DNA of 64,000 bases from Doryteuthis pealeii (taxonomy: Eukaryota; Mollusca; Cephalopoda; Myopsida; Loliginidae): positions 87,198,470 through 87,262,469 of the forward strand of contig CM042143.1 of the NCBI GenBank assembly GCA_023376005.1, in the 5' to 3' direction. Shown piece by piece: positions 40,754 through 51,290 of the stretch. The position numbers and the translations under genes are program-made. The notes beneath the pieces are model-generated. The model made no database searches and was not told where the DNA came from. It saw nothing but the letters and a program-made list of their open reading frames with translations. How positions within the stretch are numbered: the first letter of the stretch is position 1; each line of letters begins with the position of its first letter.

Positions 40754-40857
40754 TTTGGGGAGAATGAGTGCTTAATTTAAGTCATACCTAATTGAAAATT
40801 AATTAGTTGATAATTAATGAGTTATGACTTCAATTAAGCACTCATTCTCCCAAAAAT
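40754..40857. repeat. Hairpin with about 34-bp arms
   Basis: ttttggggagaatgagtgct and onward pairs with ...agcactcattctcccaaaa at the right end; inner halves (taatttaagtcata / tatgacttcaatta) also pair with one mismatch. Loop about 34 nt, itself partly self-complementary. Lies about 110 bp 3' of the C19orf12-like stop codon. Confidence 0.85.
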
Positions 40858-40969
40858 TGTTGGCTATTGCCATCTCAAACAGACCCAAGCCTGTTTGTTT
40901 ACTTTCACATATATATATTAATTTCTTTAAAACATTGTGAAAATAAAACCTTGATCATCAGATATTTAT

Positions 40970-41226
40970 TTAGGATTTCATAGTTAGGCCGAGTTCAGAT
41001 GTAACAAAATTTTGAATCAAACTGATTATTCTAATGTAAGTGACTTTGTCTCTGTTGATGATAGCCATCAGAATCAGGAAGTCAGAAGCATCCAGATGTT
41101 GAATAATTGACGAAATTTCTTTACGGAGATAATTCTTTTGCTTTTGTGAAAGATTCAAAATCACCTCATATACTGGCTGGAACGGTTTAGCATTACTATA
41201 AGCTATAAGTCCGCCAACTGTGCCAC
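40970..41226 (-). CDS. C19orf12: C19orf12-like coding exon 2
   Basis: Acceptor ttttgaatccag; reads GTVGGLIAYSNAKPFQPVYE and continues to ELGLTMKS and TAA at 40972-40970. The stop codon overlaps an AATAAA on the minus strand (40970-40965), the only good polyadenylation signal nearby. Confidence 0.93.
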
Positions 41227-43724
41227 CTGGATTCAAAAGAAAAAAGAAGAAAAAAAGAAATTAGTGATGAAAAACTTATTCATAGCTCATCTGATAAAGA
41301 CATTATTTAAAAAAAAAATCATATTGTGAGATATATATATAGAATATATCAGCAGTATTTACGAAATAAAACCTTTATCAGCTAACAGAGATCTGCACTA
41401 GCAATGACTTTGGTGACACAGAGAAATGTTCGCCTGATACAACGGAAAAAAAGTCGAAGGTTCTGAAACTTCTGACCCACATGTCCAGAATGCCGACCAT
41501 CATCACATAGAAGACGAAATCGACCACAACTCGAAAGAGATTCATCTCACTTCAATGGAGGAATTACTATTGGTTGGTTTAAAAGATAGAGAAGTAATCA
41601 AATACCAACAAAAAAAGAGACCCAGTCTCTACTGTATATCTAAAATTAATAACCTTTGTTCTTCTTTAAGAATTACTTATATCTGTTGAAATATTTTAAA
41701 CCTACTTAAACCTGAAAATCTATGAAATAGCAGAGGTGGTCACAACTAGAATAGGCTCAGTCCTAATTAGTGATCATCCTCCACACATTAATCATTTGTT
41801 GTGTTTTTTTGTAAAAAATGTAATGTGTGAAAATAAACATTTCTTTCTTTCTTATTCTATTTTCAGATTTAGGGTGGTTTTAATTCTGGAGCTAACACCA
41901 ATTTCTTATAATGCGCTAGGTTATACCAGAAAGTCACTGAACACTGGACATATACATATTTACATAGAACAAATACCGACAAATAGTTATAACAAACAGA
42001 TTTTATTGTACGAGCAAAGTCCAACAGAAACAATACAAAACAAGATAGTTGAAAGTCTTAAAGGAAAAGAATCCTTAAAGATAGTTGAGTTATTCAATTA
42101 AAAGATTGTCACTTACTGTTCACTTTATAATGGATCCACGTGCATGGCTAATATCTCTATAAAGACAGAGTATAAAAGGCATGTGTACTTATGCTGATAT
42201 GCCAGGGCAGGTGAGCCCAAACTTCTATGAAGATAGAGTATATAAAGGGAGCTGTGTAAAGACACACGTATAAGCCTGTAGCTGAAGGGGTGGCCTTCAA
42301 GTCCAAATGGACAGAGACACAAAGGTCTAGTACAGATCTGGAGATCCCAGGTCAAAGATTGAGGGAATTATTTTTGTGGGTTGCCCACCCCCTAGCGGCA
42401 AACCATTGCTGTAAGAAAAAATAATCCCTTGCTAGTCTTGACCACAACCAAACAAGGGAATATAATTGTTACACTGGTAATTATGATTTATTTTTGTACC
42501 AGCCTCCTACCATAATTTTCACTATGTTTTAGCGAGCCGGCATCAGGCAAATTTCTGGCTCAACAGAAAAATTTTTCCGAGCCGTATTTTTGTCGCTTTT
42601 TTGTAGGCAAATTAATGTAGATATTTTAACCCCTCCACCCAGATTTTTTTTCCAAACTTGAATAGGTTTAAATTGTATTAAAAAGAGGTTGATATTTGAG
42701 TTCTTATTTGCATTTGTATTTCATAGGAAGGGGGGGGGCTCATTTTAAAATCAAAACAGACAGACCGTATGGTATGAAAATTGTTTTGAAATTTGAGTTT
42801 GAGCTTTGTAAAAATTCTATTGAAATTTGTACAAATTCAATCGAAAAAAAAACAACTTTTTTTTTAATAGGGAGGGTTGTAAAATATCTTCATTGATTTG
42901 CTGATAAAATGGGAAGGGTGCATGTAAAATATCTAATTTAATTAGCCAACCAAAAAAAAAGCTACAAAAACACCGCCCAGAAAATATCTAAGTTTGGCCG
43001 GAAATTCACCTGACGTCAGCTCTCTGAAACATAGTGTAAATTAGCGCAGGGGACTGGAAATGACCAAAGATCAGAATACTCCTATTTCCATATACAAGAA
43101 TTGGCTGAAAGGTTCATAGGCTGACCAAGATACTCTTATATAATTTTATATCAGCGACCGTCTCATCCGATGTGCGTAGTCCAGAATGCAAATGGTAGCG
43201 CCCACCCATCATTAAGTACAGCCTTATCGACAGCCTGCCACCAACATCTGCATAATACCACGAACGGTCACTCCAAGCTACTATTAATAAAGGGAGGTTA
43301 CTCTAACCTACCCACACATGCCCCTCCCCCCTGTGACCACGTGATGATTTAATGTGGTCATCTTTGCCTGTATGCACCTGAGTACCCGTGTGATTGTCCA
43401 CGCATTTGTGGCGACAGGTTTTTTGGCGGTCGCACCCTTTGACGTGAGGGTTGCCTTGATGGTAGGGGTTCAACTAGGTGTAGATGATCTGTGTTGTCTG
43501 CTATGAACAATGTCAAATATTCAAAACAATTCCCCCCCAAAAAGAGATTGCTAAAATATCTCACCTAATGCCATGCCTGCAGGTCCCATTAACAGTCCAC
43601 CAAGTAGTGTGGTCGTCCCAGCAATAAGACCACCTTTTAAACTTTCTTTACTTGTAACATACATTTCTTCCTGCTCACAAATGACTTTCACAATATTAAG
43701 TATTTCGTCCTGTCTGACTGGCAT
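40970..43724 (-). CDS. C19orf12: C19orf12-like membrane protein (two coding exons)
   Basis: Coding exons 43724-43565 (160 nt) and 41226-40970 (257 nt) join in phase to 138 residues. The N-terminal helix MPVRQDEILNIVKVICEQEE is followed by a glycine-rich hydrophobic stretch (GGLIAGTTTLLGGLLMGPAG, then MALGGTVGGLIAY), the hallmark glycine-zipper membrane region of C19orf12. The C-terminal half has FQPVYEVIL, IIQHLDASDFLILMA and NFVTSELGL, matching the human order FKPVPQILMEL, IIRHLEWTDAVQLTAL, NYVTKELR. Human C19orf12 is a mitochondrial/ER-associated protein linked to neurodegeneration with brain iron accumulation; its molecular role is unresolved. The 2.3-kb intron contains a solo LTR and an LTR/pol remnant. 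Confidence 0.92.
41945..42450 (+). mobile_element. Solo LTR, family C, copy 1
   Basis: Starts TGGACATATACAT and ends CCACAACCA, flanked by aacac (41940-41944) and aacaa (42451-42455), a 5-bp target duplication with one change. It is about 97% identical by eye to the copy at 44306-44829. Contains TATA-like tataaaaggc and tatataaaggg. Lies in the C19orf12-like intron. Open frames on the minus strand are translated LTR. Confidence 0.8.
42451..43129. other. Intron sequence, unclassified
   Basis: AT-rich with homopolymers; an inverted-feeling pair of frames around 42700-42900 has no recognised homology. The stretch ccagtgccctgaccggc-like composition near 42530-42600 was not assigned. Confidence 0.35.
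43130..43440 (-). mobile_element. Gypsy-type 3' pol end plus LTR-like sequence
   Basis: On the minus strand the frame RQRVRPPKNLSPQMRGQSHG ends near 43360 and is followed by gaccacattaaatc ... acgtggtcac and a TG-rich G+C stretch. The first element in the window (18611-19482) has the same order: related peptide, gaccacgtc/cgtggtcag, then LTR. This indicates a truncated relative of that element. Confidence 0.55.
43565..43724 (-). CDS. C19orf12: C19orf12-like coding exon 1
   Basis: On the minus strand, acceptor ttcttttcttcag, two untranslated bases, then ATG at 43724; donor G|gtgaga at 43564. Encodes the N-terminal helix and most of the glycine-zipper segment. The acceptor so close to the start shows that at least one non-coding exon lies upstream. 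Confidence 0.92.
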
Positions 43725-44164
43725 CTCTGAAGAAAAGAATAAATAAATGAATAAGAATAATTAGAAAATGTTAAATTCAGAGCAACAAACTTAGTGTCAG
43801 TTAATTTTTCTAGAAATTTCTTTAAAATGACCAGTTGAAATATTTCAAAAAACTTTCTATCAATTTCAATAAAAGAAAGTATTTAACAAATTTTACCCAA
43901 TTTTCTTGATATTTTTTACCTGTATGATGGGATATTTCAAAGTTCACTATTTATTCACCTCAGAACTCATTCTATTCAAATAGAGTCCTATTATTATTAT
44001 TATTATAATCCGAGTCCTTATGCTCAATCATAATGAACTAACCATCACTTTTTGTACTTTGCTTATGGTAGGATCACAGTGGTGGAGAGCCACTGTGAGC
44101 AGCTTAAAGTAGGCAAAGAAGCCGAAGGGGTAAGGAGGAAAAACATCATTCTACTTCTACTTTG

Positions 44165-44305
44165 AATTATTCAGATTTTTCGGACTGTTTTGGCCGATGT
44201 GCCTTCTTCAGATGTTTCTTGTTGAACTCTGGAGCCTTCATAGAACTTTGAACCAAACCCTTTATTCAATCCACCAGGATAGACTGTTCTCATTCCACTA
44301 ACACT
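44165..44305 (-). mobile_element. Family X element, left part, split by solo LTR
   Basis: attcagatttttcggactgt ... ttttggccgatgtgccttct / tcagatgtttcttg and catagaactttgaaccaaac match family X on the minus strand. It is interrupted by the LTR at 44306-44829 and resumes at about 44835 (gtgttaaactatgttaagta). Confidence 0.7.
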
Positions 44306-44829
44306 GGACATATACATATTTACATAGAACAAATACCGACAAATAGTTATAACAAACAGATTTTATTGTACGAGCAAAGTCCAACAGAAACAATACAAAA
44401 CAAGATAGTTGAAAGTCTTAAAGGAAAAGAATCCTTAAAGATAGTTGAGTTATTCAATTAAAAGATTGTCACTTACTGTTCACTTTATAATGGATCCACG
44501 TGCATGGCTAATATCTCTATAAAGACAGAGTATAAAAGGCATGTGTACTTATGCTGATATGCCAGGGCAGGTGAGGCCAAACTTCTATGAAGATAGAGTA
44601 TATAAAGGGAGCTGTGTAAAGACACACGTATAAGCCTGTAGCTAAGGGGGTGGCCTTCAAGTCCAAATGGACAGAGACACAAAGGTCTAGTACAGATCTG
44701 GAGATCCCAGGGCAAAGAATGAGGGAATTATTTTTGTGGGCTGCATTTAAATAGCTTGGTTGCACACCCCCTAGCGGCAAACCCTTGCTGTAAGAAAAGA
44801 TAATCCCTTGCTAGTCTTGACCACAACCA
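44306..44829 (+). mobile_element. Solo LTR, family C, copy 2
   Basis: TGGACATATACAT ... CCACAACCA with a perfect 5-bp target duplication aacac (44301-44305 and 44830-44834). It has about 20 bp more than copy 1 (atttaaatagcttggttgca near 44744-44763). Inserted in a family X element in the presumed 5' intron of the C19orf12-like gene. Confidence 0.87.
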
Positions 44830-44834
44830 AACAC

Positions 44835-45100
44835 TAATGTGTTAAACTATGTTAAGTATTCTATGTTGCTATAGAGAATAAGGATTCTTTTGATATTATC
44901 TTGAAAGATAGTAACATCAAAAAATTGTTAGGAAACTTGAAAGAAAAAAACTTGAAAACAATAAAGATTCTGTTATGTTTAACCAAACTTATGTGAATGA
45001 AAAGATGCTGCCCAAATATATCTATTTCAAACAATAAAGATGAGGACAACAGTTCAAAAAATCCAAATAATACAAATTATCAAGCCTCATCTAAAAAATT
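44835..45100 (+). mobile_element. Family X element, right part
   Basis: Continuation after the LTR: gttaaactatgttaagtatt, then aacaataaagatgaggacaa and attatcaagcctcatct, the family X tail. The hammerhead-like core region is missing or replaced (44880-45030). Confidence 0.6.
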
Positions 45101-45104
45101 CAAA

Positions 45105-46010
45105 TACTTCAACTTTATGAAACACCGTCTGAGTTTCAATACTTTCTTTGCCAGAAAGACACACGGAATATACGACTGGCCCCAAATGGGTGCTGGTCTC
45201 AATTCCCTAATTGTACTTCTACTTTATGAAACACTGTCTGAGTTTCAATACTTTCTTTGTCACACAGACACATGGAATATACGTCTGGCCCCAATGGGTG
45301 CTGGTCTCAATTCCCTAATTCTACTTCTACTTTATGAAACACTGAGTTTCAATACTTTCTTTGCCACACAGACACAAGGAATATACGACTGGCCCCAAAT
45401 GGGTGCTGGTCTCAATTCCCTAATTCTACTTCTACTTTATGAAATGCTGTCTGAGTTTCAATGCTTTCTTTACCAGAAAGACACACGGAATATACGACTG
45501 GCCCCAAATCAGTGCTGGTCTTAATTCCCTAATTCTACTTCTACTTTATGAAACACTGTCTAAGTTTCAATACTTTCTTTGCCACACAGACACACGGAAT
45601 ATATGACTGGCCCCAAATCGGTGCTGGTCTTAATACCCTAATTCTATTTCTACTTTATGAAACACTGTCTGAGTTTCAATACTTTCTTTGCCACACAGAC
45701 ACACGGAATATACGACTGGCCTCAAATGGGTGCTGGTCTCAATTCCCTAATTCTACTTACTTTATGAAACACTGTCTGAGTTTCAATACTTCTTTGCCAC
45801 ACAGACACACGAAATATACGACTGGCCCCAAATGGGTGCTGGTCTCAATTCCCTAATTCTACTTCTACTTTATGAAACACTGTCTGAGTTTCAATACTTT
45901 CTTTGTCACACAGACACATGGAATATACGACTGGCCCCAAATCGGTGCTGGTCTCAATTCCCTAATTCTACTTCTACTTCATGAAACACTGTCTGAGTTT
46001 CAATACTCAA
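45105..46010. repeat. 110-bp tandem array, about eight copies
   Basis: Each unit carries tttatgaaacactgtctgag, tttcaatactttctttgcca, cacagacacacggaatatac, gactggccccaaatgggtgc and tggtctcaattccctaattc. Unit length (about 110) is not a multiple of three, so the 175-codon open frame across it reads the unit in successive frames and is not a protein. It directly adjoins the family X tail. Confidence 0.92.
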
Positions 46011-46085
46011 CATTGCTATTCTCATTCCACCAACAGTATCTTCTATTGATTCTCTGTCTTTCGGACTTGGGCATCTCCCTGGTTA

Positions 46086-46113
46086 CAGGGTTTTCTCTCT
46101 CTCTCTCTCTCTC
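46086..46113. repeat. (TC)n microsatellite
   Basis: About twelve CT units within 46091-46114. Confidence 0.85.
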
Positions 46114-46374
46114 TGTTGGCTCCATCTTGTTCTTGTCATTTTCATGATTATCAGAGAGAAACATGTAGACATATTTTTGTGTACACATCTATTGCCTCAA
46201 GTTTTGATACATTCTTTTCCGCACATTGATAGAATACACATCTGGCCCCAGTGGGCGTTGAATATTTCATCTTTATCTATTTGGGAAAAAAACTTGTCAT
46301 AGTAGACATGTCTGATTTTCTCCAGGTTTCTCTAACATTACATTAATAACACGGGTCTATTGGCGCCTGTGTAT

Positions 46375-46625
46375 CTGGTGGCAACAGCCACTGGACCAGT
46401 GTTATCAATTAACGGCGTGTTCCCAGCAGGGCTATTCCCCCAGGCAACACCTGTCCCTTTGATTTAAAGGGGCAGGCCTGGGTTTATTGCTCAGTGCCTG
46501 AGGTGCCCCCCTTGAGGGGGAATGCCGATGGGATTGATGCATTCTTTGCACCCACCATCCCATGATGTTATTCAGCTCCTGGGTGGTCCCACATTAAAAC
46601 ACCCTGTGTCATACCTGCATACATG
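46375..46625 (-). repeat. GC-rich interspersed repeat (copy 2)
   Basis: Reverse-complement relative of 1380-1585: aacggcgtgttcccagcagg, ccaggcaacacctgtccctt, tttattgctcagtgcctgag and cccccttgagggggaatgcc. The two copies together define a family with an internal G/C hairpin. Confidence 0.78.
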
Positions 46626-46929
46626 GGATGCAAGGTAAATATTCTTTAACATTAGTATTCTAATTCCACCATAAATTGTTGCAAGAAGTGGATGCTTGCT
46701 TCTGATTGGCTGAGGCATTTGGGTTTCCACTTCTGATGGGAGATAGGGGAAAGTTTAAATATTTTGTACGGCCCGGCAAAGTGGGGTAGGTCCCAAACCA
46801 GCAGGGATTGTTGGCCAGTTCTTAATGACCATAGTGGTCTCTAAACCTTCACAGTTAAAGGAGGAATTTTCTTTGAAGCTGCAGGTTATTCAGAAGCATT
46901 GAAGCATTTTTTCATTATGTTGTTATGGT

Positions 46930-47545
46930 GGTGGGGGTGGCATTCACCCTGGATCAGTTGAATTGATTCCATCCAACTAATTCACCATCTCCCAAGTGAA
47001 TGAGATAGTGAATTGATTCCATCCAACTAATTCACCATCTCCCAAGTGAATGAGATAGTGAATTGATTCCATCCAACTAATTCACCATCTCCCAAGTGAA
47101 TGAGATAGTGAATTGATTCCATCCAACTAATTCACCATCTCCAAGTGAATGAGATAGTGAATTGATTCCATCCAACTAATTCACCATCTCCCAAGTGAAT
47201 GAGATAGTGAATTGATTCCATCCAACTAATTCACCATCTCCCAAGTGAATGAGATAGTGAATTGATTCCATCCAACTAATTCACCATCTCCCAAGTGAAT
47301 GAGTGATTGATTCCAGTGAATGAGATAGTGAATTGATTCCATCCAACTAATTCACCATCTCCCAAGTGAATGAGATAGTGAATTGATTCCTGGCTACAGT
47401 AGAAACACCTCTTGGATTTTCACCAGAGCCCCTTTAGCCGGGTCATGGCCCTAATACCACTGGGTGACAGACCTGTCCATCTTGGGTGGCCCAACTAAAA
47501 ACTTGAGTTTCGGACAGCATAGCTCTGACACTACCAGACAAAGTT
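46930..47545. repeat. Interspersed segment carrying a 50-bp minisatellite
   Basis: cattcaccctggatcagttg opens the segment; the 50-bp unit (aattgattccatccaacta / attcaccatctcccaagtga / atgagatagtg) is repeated about eight times from 46961 to 47385; then ttggattttcaccagagccc and ctgggtgacagacctgtc follow. The adjacent segment 47570-47940 has the same flanks with only one unit. Confidence 0.9.
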
Positions 47546-47569
47546 TGTCTTTTTTACATGTTGTTGTGC

Positions 47570-47940
47570 TAATTGTGACGGCATTCACCCTGGATTGGTT
47601 GAGCTGACTCCATTCAACTAATTCACTGTATCCTGAGTGAACGAGATGGAGAATCCATTTAAAAGAGTAACAAGGGAATAGGAAATTCCCAAGCAGTCTC
47701 CAAACCCCACATGCGTATCCCAGTCAGGGAAAGGAGATGCCCTTGTTTGCTGCAGGTTTTCCACAGAGAAGACAGTGACAATTTCACCAAAAGCCGTTGA
47801 TTCCTAGTGATAGTGGAGACACCCTTTGGATTTTCACCAGAGCCCCCTTAGCCGGGTTGTGGCTCTAATAACACTGGGTGACAGACCTGTCTGTCTTGGG
47901 TGGTCCTACCAGAAACTGGAGTTCCGGACGACACTACCCA
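47570..47940. repeat. Second copy of the same segment with a single unit
   Basis: ggcattcaccctggattggt, ctccattcaactaattcact, gagtgaacgagatggag, then ttggattttcaccagagccc and gggtgacagacctgtctgtc. It preserves the unexpanded state and carries about 150 bp lost or diverged in the first copy. Confidence 0.85.
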
Positions 47941-48070
47941 GTTGTCACCACCCTACCATGTTGAGGAGGGGTTGAACTTTACATGGTTGCTGGGAGTTGG
48001 ACCCTTAAAAGATGTTATATACCCACATCAAACATTCTACATCGGGTATATAAACAAGAGTGAGAGAAAG

Positions 48071-48419
48071 TATTCTTCAGTGATAGAGATATTAGAGAAA
48101 GACAAAGAAAATTAAAACAACCAACAAGACTTTTTTTGTTGCCTGATCAAGCTTTTTTTTATATAGCCCATGTTTTTCCATGCAGACAAGATCAACCTCA
48201 GCAGAGAGAGGCATGTCCTCTCTGCTCCAATGTCAGGTTGAATCTAATTCTCTAAATTAATCACGTGTTTCTCATGGCGTGTCAGATTCGCGCCTCTAGA
48301 GGTCAGGTTATCAACAGTCACTGGTACATTTCCACTGGCTACCCTGAATTCAAAGTTAACAGCCCTTATATTCAGCTACAGGGTCTGCTAACAATTTATG
48401 ACACACATAAATTGTAACA
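48071..48419 (-). mobile_element. LTR-like sequence (family D), second copy
   Basis: Minus-strand start TGTTACAATTTATGTG at 48419. Shares cctcagcagagag, gctacagggtctgct-type and catgtgat-type blocks with 23040-23435. gaaag occurs at 48066-48070 and 48420-48424, a candidate 5-bp target duplication, although the 3' terminus would then be TA rather than CA. Confidence 0.5.
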
Positions 48420-48574
48420 GAAAGATATATAAACTAAAAGAAAGTTTGGAGAAGAAATATTGGGAGAATTCCACTAAAATTTCTCCCTGGTTGTTTGTTT
48501 TAAATACAAATTTTGGTTATTTGGATGTTATTGGTTAATTTGATGACCATACAATTCGTTTGATTCGAGGAGAC

Positions 48575-48645
48575 TACATGGTGTAGTAGCTTATGTACTG
48601 GACTGCAACATCATAGTGAGTTCAAACTCCACGCGTGCTATTACG
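48575..48645 (+). repeat. tRNA-like segment
   Basis: acatggtgtagtagcttatg (A-box-like) and gagttcaaactccac (B-box-like) at tRNA spacing. Resembles the tRNA-like blocks at 26773-26987. Probably a SINE head or tRNA pseudogene. Confidence 0.45.
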
Positions 48646-48699
48646 TTCAGTTTTAGACTAATACTATCTCGGCTAGTAAGTATGATTCTGCCCATAAGA

Positions 48700-50270
48700 G
48701 TTATGACCCCTTAAAGTATTTTCGTAAATAGTTTACTTTTTCACTGTGACATCGGCCATTTCCGGCATTGTGAGTCAGCGGGAATTTTCAAGTCTCTTTT
48801 CCACCCTTGCTCACCATAGGCTGACATGTTCAAACCCTCTCCGTGTTCTTCCTTAAAAAGAACAGGTATGTCACTTGACTCTTAGTAACCTTCCTATTAT
48901 TTTTCTTAATAGACTCTACCTCGTGTATCTGACGATATTATTTTCCCCTTCGCTACGACTTTCTCCCTGTAAGGACCCCCTTCGTCCCATTTCGCTGAAC
49001 CTTGTACACGTTGAAATATTTTGTAATGTTCGCTCCATCTGTGACCTGATTCAGGTTTGGAAGATAGAAAAAGAAAGAAAGAAAAAATCGGAAGTTAAAA
49101 TCTTCCGATCGTTTGGGTCAGAATGACAGGGCCGCGATCGAAATATGACCTGATCTAGGTTTTGAAATTAGAAGAAAGAAAGAATTAATAAACGGAAATA
49201 TAACTCGCTGGCCGACTTCAGCCGTAGATCCAAAACAGATGGGCGATCCGAAAATGACCTCGACCGGGGAGGTCGAGGCGATAGTGGCCGGTAGTAAAAT
49301 CTCAAGTAGGTCGGAACTCCCAGAAGTGAGGGAAGCCGTTCTTAGACGAGTCTTTGATGTATCCAGACTTTTAGTCGCGGGGAAAAGATAAATCTTGTTT
49401 TATAGATTACCGGAACATGAAGAAACCAGGATTAAAGAGAATCTATTGTTTTTATGTTTCCCTATGGCTGGAGAATGGAGATAAACTCTTGTTGGAAATC
49501 GACATTAAAAAAAAAGGGTCGAATGTATTTAAAAAAACACATTCAAGTGGCCGGAAGAGATGGTACCCAGATTGGTGGGCGGAAGTAAATTTGATTGGCT
49601 CGTTGAACAAGAGGAAGGCGGTTACCCTTCTTGGGTGGGTGGAGCAGAAAAATTCCCGATGTTTTCATGCCGACCGGAAATAAAATTGTTCCGGTCGGAG
49701 TATTATTTAACTCAGACGTTTTTGGCTTGAGGAGCAGAAGAGGCCGAACGGGCAGATGAGGCCAAACGGGCAGATGAAGTTGTGATCGCTTGAGAACCGG
49801 GCTAGCTGACAAGATTAACGCAATACTGAGAGCCGAGAGTAACTGACTTCAACTAAGACCATTTTGAAAACTTAGTCAACTTACGAACTGTTTTGCACAA
49901 TACTTTGCAGAAGACCAGAAGTATTTAATTACGGGCACATCACTCCCACAAACCTTGAGAAGTAATTATTTGTATTCCTGTATATTTTCGAATATAAATG
50001 TTGTTGATTTTTAAAAAAAAAAAGAAAAGATTCGTTATTCTTTTTTGTGTGTGACCAATCGGACGCCATTAACCTCGGAAATCAGTTTCTATAGCGGATT
50101 TCTAGTCGTTTGAGATCTTAGCACAACGTGGGGCATTCGGCTAGATTTCCAGCAAATATAGATACCCTGCAATCCGTGGTTGATGCAGAAAATCCGATCT
50201 TGACGGCCAATTTCGGAGATTCTGTGAGCCCTTCAGCTCGGGAGCGACCGACGGGTTATACATCCGTCCA
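48700..50270 (-). mobile_element. G+C-richer retroelement-like region
   Basis: Composition differs from both flanks. The right end on the minus strand begins TGTATAACCCGTCGG (near 50268) and shares about 190 bp with 19585-19790, including a TG start, which suggests an LTR or its beginning. Frames of 60-90 codons (for example at 49417-49683) show no recognised domain. Left boundary, primer-binding site and target duplication not found. Confidence 0.4.
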
Positions 50271-50699
50271 TTTGTTGCTTAATTGACTTTTCTCACTTAA
50301 AGACACTGCCCCCCTTGTTTGTACCTTTCTTAACTCCTAAAACTGTTCGATAATGTTGTTGTATGTCATCGTAACTTCACTGCCCTTATCTACGAACTGC
50401 CTGCCGAATTTTCTATTAAACCCCCAGTCCTTTGCTTACTTCATATATTATTACCTTTTTAAACATCTGTATTACAGCATTGTTTCTATAAACTTGTTTC
50501 TTTCATGTTTTCAGTTTTTTTACACTTTCTGGTGAAAGGAATAAAGAAATTACCCTACCCACGGTGTTTGTTGTTCTATGCCAGAAGTAGTTAAACTACG
50601 TGAGACAAAAAGTCGTATATGCACTTTGACAAGATATATGCGGCAAAGTAGAAGTTACGATAAATACCTTTGAAAAATGTGTGAACTCTCATCCCCCCC

Positions 50700-50790
50700 A
50701 TCTACGGGTTAAATAGTACCACCTCTGTTCTTCTACAAGGATGGCTTTGGCATTAAATAACCCACAAAGGATGATATGTGATTAAACAAA
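50700..50790. repeat. Short dispersed repeat
   Basis: gttaaatagtaccacctctg, ttcttctacaaggatggctt and aataacccacaaaggatgat resemble 17097-17150 and 51765-51805. Function and class unknown. Confidence 0.5.
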
Positions 50791-50964
50791 TAAACCAAAC
50801 CAAATGAAGCAAATCGCTTATAAGTGAGCCTTTTAGGTGACATGTTTCTATTAAGGTGATTGCTTAGTTCACCTATAGGGTAACGCTGGCCCTATATGTA
50901 TCCTTCATCCCCACCCCACCTATGTATTAAATAGTATGTTGTAGATGTAATGAAAGTAACGTAC

Positions 50965-51120
50965 CTCGGAACACAAAGCGTGCGCGGACGAGTCTGGCTT
51001 GCATCGCAGGAAAGAAACATGGCTGCTCTAAGCACTACCTTTAATAATGGGCGATCTCGAACCGGCGAGAATAATATTGCACGTATGCAAATTCTCACGA
51101 GATCGGGTGTGTATAAAAAC
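50965..51120 (-). promoter_or_regulatory. Candidate 5' non-coding exon/promoter of the C19orf12-like gene
   Basis: A CpG-rich stretch on the minus strand ending in the strong donor CCGAG|gtacgt at 50965/50964. An ATG at 51020 would read out of frame with the downstream coding exon and stop there, so the exon would be leader. It is the best candidate for the upstream exon required by the acceptor at 43727, implying a 7.2-kb first intron. This is inference; no transcript evidence is available. Confidence 0.4.
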
Positions 51121-51290
51121 ATACGGCGACGGAGAGACAGGGGGTCAAGCGATTACGTACGACAACTGAGAAACAGCTAGCAGTATTATTTTGACTATTG
51201 CGACAGGTAGAGGCCTTTCGAGGATATATTTGTGACATCATTACTAGTGTCATTGAGGAGCGAGTTCGATTCCCACTAGATATGTGATGG

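Noticed and set aside
41938..44834. Segmental duplication of a gene fragment (two near-identical 76-codon frames)
   Set aside because: Boundaries coincide with TG...CA ends and 5-bp target duplications, so these are two LTR insertions.
44997..45524. 175-codon open frame, longest in the window
   Set aside because: It is a translation of the 110-bp tandem array, whose unit is not a multiple of three and so gives different peptides in successive units.
45105..46010. CRISPR-like array
   Set aside because: There are no unique spacers between short repeats; whole 110-bp units are repeated, and the genome is eukaryotic.
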